Positions 27,598-35,756 of a stretch of 64,000 nucleotides of DNA are shown piece after piece. The DNA is taken from NCBI RefSeq assembly GCF_018389385.1, contig NZ_CP062698.1:747501-811500 (forward strand), given 5' to 3'. This DNA comes from Anthocerotibacter panamensis C109. GTDB lineage: Bacteria; Cyanobacteriota; Cyanobacteriia; Gloeobacterales; Anthocerotibacteraceae. Every line of letters starts with the position of its first letter. The first letter of the stretch is position 1. The notes under the pieces are model-generated. The model searched no databases, was not told the DNA's origin, and saw only the letters and a list, made by a program, of their open reading frames with translations. The position numbers and the translations under genes are program-made.

Positions 27598-27663
27598 GCC
27601 TAACCAGTCGCTTCACCTGACACCGCCCCGAAAGGGCATTGCAGGTGAGCTTGGTTGTTAGGG
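27598..27663 (+). repeat. attC-like integron recombination site
   Basis: 66-base palindrome from GCCTAAC to GTTAGGG. The central CACCTGAC/GCAGGTGAG L-boxes and CGCCC apical stem match the site at 21517 nearly exactly. The R' core carries the TAA stop codon of the inverted vapC gene. Confidence 0.8.
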
Positions 27664-28068
27664 TTCAAGCCAGTTTTCGACTTTTAGCCTTGGAATGCGG
27701 GAAAATTCCCTTATGTTAGCTGTCACGAGGATTAAGTCCAGAGCTAGGGCGTGGGAGGCGATGAGCATATCATTGGGGCCAATGGGTGTGCCGTTATTTT
27801 CTAGATAGACCCGCAGATCGGCGTAGTAGCGGTCAGCATCAACGGTGAGGGGAAAGATCTTGAGGCTAGAGAGTAACTGCTCAATTTTTGTAGAGAGAAT
27901 GGGTACATTCTTTTTTGCAGCTCCAAAACGGAGTTCACATGCAACCACAATACTGATGGCGAGGGTATCTTCTCCTTTTGTTTTGATGTGCTGCACTACG
28001 CGACCAGCGGGATGTTTGATTAAATCGGACACAATATTGGTGTCGAGTAAATAGCGGATATCTTCCAT
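27658..28068 (-). CDS. vapC: VapC-type PIN-domain toxin ribonuclease
   Basis: 136 residues. PIN catalytic acids are Asp9 in LLDTN, Glu45 in ACELRFG and Asp100 in PNDMLIA. The canonical VTxDxxEF appears as VTANIREF, so the last acidic position is relaxed. VapC toxins cleave tRNA or rRNA and are held in check by VapB, encoded just upstream with one base between. Its final codon and stop lie inside the attC core. Transcription runs against the rest of the cassette genes. Confidence 0.85.
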   Translation of the reverse strand: MEDIRYLLDTNIVSDLIKHPAGRVVQHIKTKGEDTLAISIVVACELRFGAAKKNVPILSTKIEQLLSSLKIFPLTVDADRYYADLRVYLENNGTPIGPNDMLIASHALALDLILVTANIREFSRIPRLKVENWLEP

Positions 28069-28069
28069 T

Positions 28070-28309
28070 TCAAAGATCTATGTCATCAATGGGTATTAAA
28101 GCCTCGTCAATGTTAGGGAACTCTTCTGCCACGGGTTCCCAGGTGGCAAGGAGCGCAAGCAGGGCGGGGCGGGGTACAGGTTCGATGATTAGCCGGTCGC
28201 CTTCTTTACGGATGATGGCTTCATTCCCCGGCAATTGAAATTCACGGGGGATGCGTAGGGCTTGGTTGCGTCCGTTGCGGAAAAGACGGATGTGGCGTTC
28301 AGGGTGCAT
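28070..28309 (-). CDS. vapB: VapB-type antitoxin (AbrB-fold)
   Basis: 79 residues. The N-terminal HIRLFRNGRNQALRIPREFQLPGNEAIIRKEGDRLIIEP is a classic AbrB/VapB DNA-binding swapped-hairpin domain. The acidic tail would bind and inhibit VapC. TGA at 28070 is followed by one base and the vapC ATG, giving an antitoxin-first operon that probably represses itself. Confidence 0.85.
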   Translation of the reverse strand: MHPERHIRLFRNGRNQALRIPREFQLPGNEAIIRKEGDRLIIEPVPRPALLALLATWEPVAEEFPNIDEALIPIDDIDL

Positions 28310-28572
28310 GATGACCTCTTTTTATTCTGGCCTATGCCTCGGCCTATGCTAACATGGTGTATTTGTTTTCTGGGCGTAGGGATTCGATCCCGCTTTTAAA
28401 CTAGGGCTTTTCTTGGAACATTACTATTATTTAATATAATTGCTAAACTTTCATTCAACACGAGCCGCCTGACCAAGACAAACCCACTGTCGAGGAGCTT
28501 TCATGACTACCGCTGCTGTATATCCTTACAAACGGCGCGATATCTTCCATGTGGAGATATGCAGAAACTGTA

Positions 28573-28589
28573 TAATTACTGGTTAGGCC
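28573..28589 (+). repeat. attC 3' half-site (GTTAGGC core)
   Basis: TAATTACTGGTTAGGCC holds a perfect GTTRRRY core (28582-28588) and matches 15989-16005 except for one base. It stands 40 bases before the LprI-like gene. A clear 5' partner core was not found within 130 bases. Confidence 0.45.
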
Positions 28590-28627
28590 CCACACATTTA
28601 ACATTTCCTTATTCAGGCGACTCACAA

Positions 28628-29002
28628 ATGAAATCACTTCTCCTTGCCGTTCTCTGTCTCCTCGCGCCACTGCCGACACTCGCGCAGCAGAACTGCGACA
28701 GACCGACAGATGACTTTGATGGTCTTTACTGCCTAAACAAGATCTACATCGAGACTGATGCAGAACTTAATCAGGTCTATAGAGATCTCGCTCCTCGCCT
28801 GACGCCTAAGGGCAGGTCACGGCTGAAGGAGACCCAATTGGCATGGATCGAGGACCGAAACTCATCTTGCTCCAGGAAAATCGACTCCGGCTTCTACGTA
28901 AACCTCTCTTGCGCCACAAGCTTGACTCGAAGCCGTCTTCAGTTTCTTCAAGAGCGTGTTCGTGAGTGCAAGAGCTCCGGCTGCCTGCCGAGCAAGCTCT
29001 AG
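28628..29002 (+). CDS. LprI/DUF1311-family secreted protein
   Basis: 124 residues starting at ATG 28628, with a signal peptide (positive MK, hydrophobic LLLAVLCLLAPLPTLA, cleavage near AQQ). The mature part has CDRPTDDFDGLYCLNKIY, a repeating ADLNQVYRDL-like helix and W(I)EDRNSSC, with six cysteines likely in disulfides. DUF1311/LprI proteins include a lysozyme inhibitor from Mycobacterium and other periplasmic factors. The function here is not established. Confidence 0.75.
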   Translation: MKSLLLAVLCLLAPLPTLAQQNCDRPTDDFDGLYCLNKIYIETDAELNQVYRDLAPRLTPKGRSRLKETQLAWIEDRNSSCSRKIDSGFYVNLSCATSLTRSRLQFLQERVRECKSSGCLPSKL

Positions 29003-29009
29003 TGTCCTG

Positions 29010-29071
29010 GCCTCTTCTCCGCATCGACCAAGTGGCACCTAACTGGTCGTGGACTCGGACCTTCGTTAGGC
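29010..29071 (+). repeat. Degenerate attC-like site after LprI gene
   Basis: Ends in a perfect GTTAGGC core (29065-29071). Upstream, TCCG...CGACCA pairs with TGGTCG...CGGA, giving an interrupted stem as in attC sites. The 5' core is not identifiable (AGTGTCC region). Function as a recombination site is uncertain. Confidence 0.4.
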
Positions 29072-29083
29072 TGCATTAGTCAG

Positions 29084-29271
29084 CGAATAGCGAATTAAGA
29101 AGAGAAGAGCCGCGAATTGTTTGAGTTAGCGGAACAGATTAATCGAATAGCGAATTCAGGAAGAGAAGCGAATTAGTTTCAGGTGGCTGAACAGATCAAT
29201 CGAATAACGAATTTAGGAAGAAAGATGAACTGGTTTACGGTTGCGAAACTCACCAATCGAATAGCGAACAA
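29084..29271. repeat. Imperfect ~57-bp tandem repeat, about 3.3 units
   Basis: Units start at 29084, 29144, 29201 and 29258 with CGAATA(G/A)CGAA and are 60, 57 and 57 bases long. Each holds a GGAAGA-type purine block and a GAACAGATCAATCG-like joint. Read on the plus strand the unit gives a degenerate QINRIANSGR motif interrupted by stops, so it may be a decayed repetitive peptide gene. The array runs straight into the attC-like site at 29272. Confidence 0.55.
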
Positions 29272-29337
29272 GTCTAACCAGTTGCTCCACCTGACACCGC
29301 CCCGCAAGGGCGGTGCCGCTGAGCTTGGTCGATAGAG
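29272..29337 (+). repeat. attC-like site, last of the array
   Basis: 66 bases from GTCTAAC (RYYYAAC) through CACCTGACACCGCCC and its complement GGGCGGTG to a degenerate end GATAGAG in place of GTTRRRY. It has the same size and internal words as the sites at 21517 and 27598. The GT4 gene of the polysaccharide locus starts 14 bases later. Confidence 0.65.
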
Positions 29338-29350
29338 AAGCCACCAACCT

Positions 29351-30556
29351 ATGAACGTCCTGGTTCTTTCACGCAACTATCCCAATCCCGTTCAGCCACA
29401 GCTTGGGCTTTGGGTGGAGGGGTTGGTGCGAGCGAGTAGGCGCTGGTGTCAGGTTCAGGTGGTGGCTGCGGTCCCTTATTGCCCGCCTCTGCCCGATTTT
29501 GTGGGGAGCTTTACACGCTTTCGGTCCGTCCCGATACTTGAACATCAGGACGGCATTTCTGTTTACCATCCTCGTTTTTTCACTGCGCCGGGAGAGTTTT
29601 TTCATGCGGCGTTGGCTGAGTTTTATTACCGGGGGGTCCGCGCCACGGTGGACCTGATCCATGCCCAAACGCCCTTTGACCTGATCCATGCCCATTTCAC
29701 CTACCCGGACGGAGTGGTGGCGGCTCGCTTGGCGCAGCGCTATGGCATCCCCTTGGTGATCACCGAACACACGCTCTGGCGGCCTTGGATGGATAATTAC
29801 CCCCGCGTCCGCGCACAGGCTTTGGCAGCCCACGCCCAAAGTTTTGCACTGATCGCAGCGAGCCGTAGTCTGCGAGCCAGTATCGCCCATTTCACCGGGA
29901 CGGCGGCAAAGCTCAGGGCGGTCCCGATTGGGGTAGACACGGCGCATTTTTACGCCAAACCCGTCCCAAGTTTTGACCCCTGGCAGATCCTCTATGTGGG
30001 CCGTATCCACCGAACCAAAGGCGTGGATGTGCTGCTAGAAGCGATGCACCTTTTGGTGAAACGAGGTCTGCCGTGCCGGTTGGTCCTCGTGGGTGGAGAG
30101 AGCCTCTATCGGGGTTGGCAGCGGGAGGAAGCCCGATTGCGGGCGCGGGCGGCTGAGCAGGTAACTTTTATCGGTCCGCGGAGTCCTGCTCAGGTGGCAC
30201 AGTTGATGCGCGAGAGTGCCTTACTTGTTTTACCAAGCCGCCGGGAGAGCTTCGGGGCGGTTTTGGTGGAGGCGTTGGCCTGTGGAACTCCGGTGGTGGC
30301 GACCCGGTGCGGGGGGCCGGAGGATATCATTGCTGAGGGCTTGGGGCTTTTGGTCCCCCCGGCAGACCCAACGGCTTTGGCTGAAGGTATAGCGACTCTG
30401 CTCAACGAGCGCAGCCATTACGATTCCCGCCACCTCAGTAGCTATGCCCAAGCACGCTATAGCTGGGAGCATGTGGCCCAACAGACCGTGGAACTATACC
30501 AAGAAGCCCTGACCGGCGGACGGACGATAGGAGCAAACCGTGGACCTCGCGATTAA
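29351..30556 (+). CDS. Family 4 glycosyltransferase
   Basis: 401 residues with a GT-B fold. The N-terminal domain opens MNVLVLSRNYPNP; the C-terminal domain carries ILYVGRIHRTKGVDVLLEA and the EX7E-like ESFGAVLVEALACGTPVVATRCGG that binds the nucleotide sugar. Retaining transfer from a nucleotide-diphospho sugar is expected; donor and acceptor are unknown. It is the first gene after the attC array and overlaps the next gene by 17 bases. Confidence 0.92.
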   Translation: MNVLVLSRNYPNPVQPQLGLWVEGLVRASRRWCQVQVVAAVPYCPPLPDFVGSFTRFRSVPILEHQDGISVYHPRFFTAPGEFFHAALAEFYYRGVRATVDLIHAQTPFDLIHAHFTYPDGVVAARLAQRYGIPLVITEHTLWRPWMDNYPRVRAQALAAHAQSFALIAASRSLRASIAHFTGTAAKLRAVPIGVDTAHFYAKPVPSFDPWQILYVGRIHRTKGVDVLLEAMHLLVKRGLPCRLVLVGGESLYRGWQREEARLRARAAEQVTFIGPRSPAQVAQLMRESALLVLPSRRESFGAVLVEALACGTPVVATRCGGPEDIIAEGLGLLVPPADPTALAEGIATLLNERSHYDSRHLSSYAQARYSWEHVAQQTVELYQEALTGGRTIGANRGPRD

Positions 30557-31649
30557 CGGCCTGCGCCTGATGGGTCAGCGCCACGGAGTGGGGCGCTATA
30601 TCGAATATCTGCTGCGCCATTGGGGGACGATAGAGCAACCTTTCCGGCGCATCCGGCTCTACACACCGGCTAAACTGGCAGACCCGGTACCCCTCGCCGG
30701 ACCCATCGAGCACCATATCCTCCCCACTGACCGGGGCAACACCTTTTGGGAGCAGGTCGTCCTGCCCCGCGCCCACGATCCCAAAGCCCTACTTTTTTGC
30801 CCCAGCTATGTGGTTCCTTTCGCGGCGCGCGGGCGGGTGGTGGTCACTCATTTGGGTTCCTATGAAGCCCTGCCTAGTGCCTTTCCGTGGTCAGAGCGCA
30901 TCCGCGCGAAACTTGCCTATCAGCTCAGTGCTCATCGAGCCAACCGGGTCATCACCGTCTCGGAATCCTCCCGTCAGGACATGATCCGCCACTACGGCCT
31001 CAAAGGCGACAAGATCCAGGTGATCCCCTTGGGGGTAGACCCCTGCTTCCGTCCCCTGGAAGAGCCGCCGGGAGCTACGCAGGCACACTATTTCGGCAAG
31101 GAGCGCCCCTATCTGCTGTTTGTGGGCAAGCTTGCCCGCAGGCGCAATATTCCCAACCTGATGACTGCTTTTGCGCGGGTCCGTGAACGCCACAACCTCC
31201 CCCACGGTCTGCTCCTCATCGGTCAGAACTCGGTCGGGCTAGAAGTGGCACCCCTCGCCCAGGAATTGGGGATCGCTGATGCGTTGGTCCATCGTGAGTA
31301 TGCTCCCCACAGCGAGCTGATCCGGGCCTATAATGCGGCGGACCTTTTTGTCTATCCCTCTTCCTACGAGGGGTTTGGCATCCCGGTTCTGGAAGCGATG
31401 GCCTGCGGTACCCCGACCATTGCCCTGGCGAATTCCGCGTTCCTGGAATTTGCTACTGCCTATCTGGCCCAGGATGGCAGTGTCGAGGCCCTTATCCGGG
31501 CGCTGGAAGTGGTGCTCTTTGACCGGGAGTTGCGGGCGCGGATGCGTGTCCAAGGGCCACTTGCTGCCCAGGCATTTGGTTGGGAACGGATTGCTCAGGC
31601 TACGATGACTGTGCTCACCCAAGTGGCTGGATTATCCCCCAAGAATTGA
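30540..31649 (+). CDS. Family 4 glycosyltransferase
   Basis: 369 residues from GTG 30540, with ATAGGAG about 7 bases upstream. The N-terminal GQRHGVGRYIEYLL glycine loop and the C-terminal LFVGKLARRRNI and YEGFGIPVLEAMACGTPTI motifs mark GT4. It resembles mannosyl- or galactosyltransferases of exopolysaccharide loci. It is coupled to both neighbours. Confidence 0.92.
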   Translation: MDLAINGLRLMGQRHGVGRYIEYLLRHWGTIEQPFRRIRLYTPAKLADPVPLAGPIEHHILPTDRGNTFWEQVVLPRAHDPKALLFCPSYVVPFAARGRVVVTHLGSYEALPSAFPWSERIRAKLAYQLSAHRANRVITVSESSRQDMIRHYGLKGDKIQVIPLGVDPCFRPLEEPPGATQAHYFGKERPYLLFVGKLARRRNIPNLMTAFARVRERHNLPHGLLLIGQNSVGLEVAPLAQELGIADALVHREYAPHSELIRAYNAADLFVYPSSYEGFGIPVLEAMACGTPTIALANSAFLEFATAYLAQDGSVEALIRALEVVLFDRELRARMRVQGPLAAQAFGWERIAQATMTVLTQVAGLSPKN

Positions 31650-31661
31650 TGGAGTAAGCTC

Positions 31662-33155
31662 ATGCGTTTCGATAAAGTACTGGTCACCAATCTGCCTAGC
31701 CCCCCTGGCTATGTGGCGAATAAAGACTCTATGGGCGGCTTCGGTCAACTGTTTCCCAAGGGCGCGACGCTCTTCCCGGTGATGGATCTGGTCTATCTGG
31801 CGAGCTATCTGGTGGACAAAGGGATTCCTGTAGAGGTGCTGGAGTGCCTAGGTCTAGAACTGGAGCGCCCGCAACTGCTGGAGCGGGTGCAGGCGTTGGC
31901 GGCTACGGGAGAAACCCTCTTGATGGTGGTGCGGACTTCGGCTCCGACCCTTGATGTGGACCTCGCTCTGTGTCAGGCGCTTAAAGAGCAGGTTCCGGCT
32001 CTGTCTATTGGTATCTATGGACCGGTGGTCCCCCATGTCCTGAAGCGCATCAAGCAAGAAATGACTCTGGACTATATTTTTCAGGGCGACCCGGATGAGA
32101 CGGTCTATGAATTGGTGACCGGGGCGCAGGAGACGCAGATTACGGGGTTGACCCGTCTTCAGGCGGGGACTTGGCAGACCAACTCCAGCCGGGGCTTCCT
32201 TCAGGACCTCGACGGTTTGCCCTTCCCGAAGTGGGAGCTTTTCCCTTACCGCAAGTATCAGTTGCCGCGCTCCTCGGTGCGCGGGGAGACGACCTGTCTA
32301 CCCATGCAGACCTCGCGGGGCTGTCCTGTCGGCTGCCACTACTGCCCCTATCCGGTCGGTCAGGGTCTGGCGTGGCGGCACCGCTCCCCTCAGAATGTAG
32401 TCGATGAATTGGAACATCTGGTCCGTGACCTAGGTGTGCGCTATGTACTCTTTCGGGACCCAATCTTCTCTTTAAATCCCAATCGGACAGTCCAGATCTG
32501 CGAGGAAATCATCCGGCGCAAGCTCCAGGTGGAGTGGCGCTGCGAGACCCGTGTGGACTGCCTCAATCCCAAGACCCTGGAGGCGATGGCGATGGCGGGC
32601 TGCAAGGGGATCAACTTCGGGGTGGAGAGCGCTGAGGTCCAGATCCAGACCAATGTCGGGCGCAGACCCATCACCCAGGAGCAGTTTATCGAGGCGATTG
32701 GCCTGTGTCGGAGTCTGGGGATCAAGACCTTTTGCTTCTTCATTGTGGGCTTGCCGGGGGACACGGTGACGACGATTTTGCGGACGATCAAGTTTGCTAT
32801 CGATATCCGGCCCGATTGGGTCCAATTCACCGCAGCCTCGCCCTTTATCGGGACCAAGCTCCGGGATTGGGCCATTGCACAGGGTCTTGTCGAACAGGAT
32901 GAGTACGCCTATATCAACAGCCATGAGGCGATGATTGGCAATGAGCATCTCTCCAAAGACCAAATCGCTACTCTGTTGCACTTCGCCAAATTCCTGGAGC
33001 GCTATCTCATCAATCGCCGGGGAATCCTGAAAGACGGCAACCGCTCTGACCGGACCTACCGTTGGGCCAAGACAGTTGCAGATGGCGTGAGTAACCGGGC
33101 GGCGCGTGTGGTCTTTGCGCTGGGCAAACGGCAATTCGAGCGCTGGGCCTTGTGA
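31662..33155 (+). CDS. B12-binding radical SAM protein
   Basis: 497 residues. The N-terminal third looks like a cobalamin-binding domain (VYLASYLVDKGIPVEVLE). The iron-sulfur motif CPVGCHYC (CxxxCxxC, near residue 223-230) begins the radical SAM core, followed by FRDPIFSLN and GINFGVES. Relatives perform methylation or ring chemistry. Its place inside a glycan locus suggests modification of a sugar or lipid, but this is inference. The stop overlaps the next start in GTGA. Confidence 0.88.
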   Translation: MRFDKVLVTNLPSPPGYVANKDSMGGFGQLFPKGATLFPVMDLVYLASYLVDKGIPVEVLECLGLELERPQLLERVQALAATGETLLMVVRTSAPTLDVDLALCQALKEQVPALSIGIYGPVVPHVLKRIKQEMTLDYIFQGDPDETVYELVTGAQETQITGLTRLQAGTWQTNSSRGFLQDLDGLPFPKWELFPYRKYQLPRSSVRGETTCLPMQTSRGCPVGCHYCPYPVGQGLAWRHRSPQNVVDELEHLVRDLGVRYVLFRDPIFSLNPNRTVQICEEIIRRKLQVEWRCETRVDCLNPKTLEAMAMAGCKGINFGVESAEVQIQTNVGRRPITQEQFIEAIGLCRSLGIKTFCFFIVGLPGDTVTTILRTIKFAIDIRPDWVQFTAASPFIGTKLRDWAIAQGLVEQDEYAYINSHEAMIGNEHLSKDQIATLLHFAKFLERYLINRRGILKDGNRSDRTYRWAKTVADGVSNRAARVVFALGKRQFERWAL

Positions 33156-34135
33156 AGATTCTGGTCACGGGGGCAACAGGGTTTCTGGGCTCCCATCTCT
33201 GTCGCCGGTTGGTGGCTGCGGGGCACCGGGTAACAATTTTGCGGCGGCCCGGTTCGGATACTGCGCTCCTTGCGGGGCTACAACTTCAGGAAATAATCGG
33301 GGATGTGACGGAGGAAGTAGCCGTAGACCGAGCGATCCACAGCCAGGAAGTAGTCTTCCACACCGCTGCTCATCTGGCCTACTGGCGCGGGTTGCGGGCG
33401 ATTCAGACGCAGGTGAATGTGACCGGGACGCGTCTGGTCGCCCAGTCCTGTCTCAAGCAGGGTGTCCGCCGTCTGGTACATGTGAGCACGGTGGCAGCCA
33501 TTGGGATCCCGCCGCTGGGGAGCATAGCCGACGAGTCCTTTTTGTTTAATTTAGCGACGAGTGGATTGAACTATCACTGCTCGAAGTGGCGGGCGGAGGC
33601 GGAAGTCCAACAACGGGTCGCTCAGGGTTTGGATGCGGTCATCGTCAACCCGGCGACGATTTTAGGCCCTCACGGGCGAGGTTTTCGGGGCGGGGAGATG
33701 CTGAGGAAGGTCCACTGCTCCCGGTGGGTGTCCTACTACCTCGGCGGTATCAATGTGGTCCATGTCGAAGATGTGGTGGCGGGCATGGTCCAGGCATTAG
33801 CTCAGGGGCGGGCGGGGGAGCGCTATATCCTCGGCGGCGAGAACCTCACCTACCGGCAGCTTGTGGAGGTGACCGCTCAAGCCTGGGGTCTGGAGCGGGT
33901 CTTTGTGCCGGTTCCGCCCTTGGTCACGGGGCTGGCGCAGGCAGTCCTGGAGCCGGTGGGGGCTCTGACGGGCAAGCGCCCCTGGATCACCCGCGATGGT
34001 CATTATTGCGCCCACCGCACCCATTTTTACGACTCCAGCAAAGCAACCCGCGAATTGGGCTATACTGCGCGCCCTTTTCGGGCCATCCTCTGGGAATACC
34101 ACCAACCGCTACGTGAGCACACCCATGAATGCTAA
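33152..34135 (+). CDS. NAD-dependent epimerase/dehydratase family protein
   Basis: 327 residues from GTG 33152. The cofactor loop is VTGATGFLGSH and the active site is NYHCSKW with the SxxxxxYxxxK spacing (HVSTVAAIG upstream). It resembles extended SDRs acting on dihydroflavonol or sterol-like or sugar substrates. The four-base overlap with the radical SAM gene suggests shared work in the same pathway. Confidence 0.85.
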   Translation: MKILVTGATGFLGSHLCRRLVAAGHRVTILRRPGSDTALLAGLQLQEIIGDVTEEVAVDRAIHSQEVVFHTAAHLAYWRGLRAIQTQVNVTGTRLVAQSCLKQGVRRLVHVSTVAAIGIPPLGSIADESFLFNLATSGLNYHCSKWRAEAEVQQRVAQGLDAVIVNPATILGPHGRGFRGGEMLRKVHCSRWVSYYLGGINVVHVEDVVAGMVQALAQGRAGERYILGGENLTYRQLVEVTAQAWGLERVFVPVPPLVTGLAQAVLEPVGALTGKRPWITRDGHYCAHRTHFYDSSKATRELGYTARPFRAILWEYHQPLREHTHEC

Positions 34136-34937
34136 TTCTGTCCCCCAAATCTTCGAACCCGACTACTACCAACGTCTCTATGACCTTGAGGAACAGCACT
34201 GGTGGGCTAGGGGTATGCGTGCGGCGATGGTGACCTTGCTGGCGCGTTCTCTGGCCGAAAAGCGGGGGTTGCGGGTCTTGGATGTGGGCTGTGGGACGGG
34301 CTATTTACTGGATTTCCTGAAGGCACATTATCCGCTGGATGGGGAGGTGATGGGGATCGATGTGTCTTCTCATGCGCTCAAATTCTGTGAATTACGCGGG
34401 GCGAAGCGGCTGATGCTGGCGAGTGCTACGGAGTTACCTTTTGCGGATAGTTCCTTTGACTTGATTATCTGTATCGATACGCTTCAGCATTTGGCTGGGG
34501 CTGGGGCGGATCAGGTGGCGCTCGGGGAGTTTGCGCGGGTGCTCGCTGGAGGGGGAGTTTTGTACTTACGGACGAATTCGGCGCTGGGACGCAGGCCCTT
34601 GGCGGGGGTGGACGGGGATCAATATCGGCGCTACACCGTGGAAGACGTGAAGGCGTTATTGACAAGTACTGGGTTTGGGGTGGAGCGGGCGACTTATGTA
34701 AATGCCCTGCCCGGTTTGGTCGGGGCGCTCCGGGAATATCTGCGCCCGCAGCGGCATAGCCATCATGCGAGTGGTCCGGGTTTGGCGATTCGTCCTTACC
34801 CACCGAACTTAGCTTGGTTGAACGAACTAATGTACGGAGTTTCGTCTTTTGAAGCGAAGCTTTTAGGCGGGATGGACCTACCTTTTGGGCATTCGTCAGC
34901 GTTTGTGGCGCGGCGATTACTCGAAAACCATAGTTAG
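34125..34937 (+). CDS. Class I SAM-dependent methyltransferase
   Basis: 270 residues from ATG 34125 (a GTG at 34113 is an alternative); both overlap the preceding SDR end. The SAM site is VLDVGCGTGYLL, followed by GIDVS and the DLIICIDTLQHL motif. Fits methyltransferases of the type-11 family. Substrate is unknown; a sugar or lipid from this cluster is plausible. Confidence 0.87.
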   Translation: MNANSVPQIFEPDYYQRLYDLEEQHWWARGMRAAMVTLLARSLAEKRGLRVLDVGCGTGYLLDFLKAHYPLDGEVMGIDVSSHALKFCELRGAKRLMLASATELPFADSSFDLIICIDTLQHLAGAGADQVALGEFARVLAGGGVLYLRTNSALGRRPLAGVDGDQYRRYTVEDVKALLTSTGFGVERATYVNALPGLVGALREYLRPQRHSHHASGPGLAIRPYPPNLAWLNELMYGVSSFEAKLLGGMDLPFGHSSAFVARRLLENHS

Positions 34938-35090
34938 TAGTAAAGAGTAAGTAAATGGAGCACGATGAGTTACTAAAAGTCTTAAAGAAATTGATTGCAG
35001 TATTCACTGGTTTTTGAGTTTAATAAAAGAGGGCTATAGCAAGCCAGCTAGGATTAGGAAAGTTTTCCATGGCATATAATTTAATAGCAA

Positions 35091-35678
35091 ATGGATGCTC
35101 TTATGACTACCCTGACGCTTTCTCTAGACTCGGTGCTGGAATTGACGGATGTGCAGTTCAGTAAGCTTTGTCAGCGCAATCCTGACCTGAGACTGGAGCG
35201 CACAGCCCAAGGAGAACTCGTCGCGATGGCTCCTACAGGGGGAGAAAGTAGCCGCCGCAATGCGGATCTTTGTTTTGAGTTGGTCGCCTGGAACCGCAAG
35301 CAGAACCTAGGGGTAGTTTTTGATTCCTCGGGTGGTTTTATGCTTCCCAATGGAGCAATCCGCTCTCCTGATGTCGCTTGGGTGCGTTTGGAGCGTTGGG
35401 ATGCCCTCAGCCCACAACAGAGAGAAAAGTTTCTACCGCTCAGTCCTGACTTTGTGCTGGAACTGCGGTCTGTAACGGATAATCTCGCCGCTATCCAAGC
35501 CAAGATGCGCGAGTATATGGCAAATGGGGTCCGTCTAGGTTGGCTGCTTGACCCGCAGACTCAGGGGGTGGAAGTGTACACGGATGGGGCAGTCACGGCA
35601 CTTCAAGCTCCTGAAATACTCTCAGGGGGAGAGGTACTTCCTGGCTTTGTCCTGAAGCTACGGGAGTTCTATAGGTAG
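35091..35678 (+). CDS. Uma2-family nuclease-like protein
   Basis: 195 residues. Core PD-(D/E)XK features are NADLCFELVAWNR, RSPDVAWV (Asp), DFVLELRS (E-x-R variant) and REYMANGVRLGWLLDP. Uma2 proteins are hugely expanded in cyanobacteria and of unclear function. Start is ATG 35091, with an in-frame ATG at 35103 as alternative. Confidence 0.85.
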   Translation: MDALMTTLTLSLDSVLELTDVQFSKLCQRNPDLRLERTAQGELVAMAPTGGESSRRNADLCFELVAWNRKQNLGVVFDSSGGFMLPNGAIRSPDVAWVRLERWDALSPQQREKFLPLSPDFVLELRSVTDNLAAIQAKMREYMANGVRLGWLLDPQTQGVEVYTDGAVTALQAPEILSGGEVLPGFVLKLREFYR

Positions 35679-35756
35679 GAAGCTATTATATGGTCAGAGC
35701 AGCATTGAGGCAAAGCCTATGCAAGCTTCTGTAGTACGGCGACCCTCTTTACGGTC

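Noticed and set aside
29084-29271. Possible CRISPR array
   Set aside because: Units are imperfect and directly abutting, with no constant repeat alternating with unique spacers and no cas genes.
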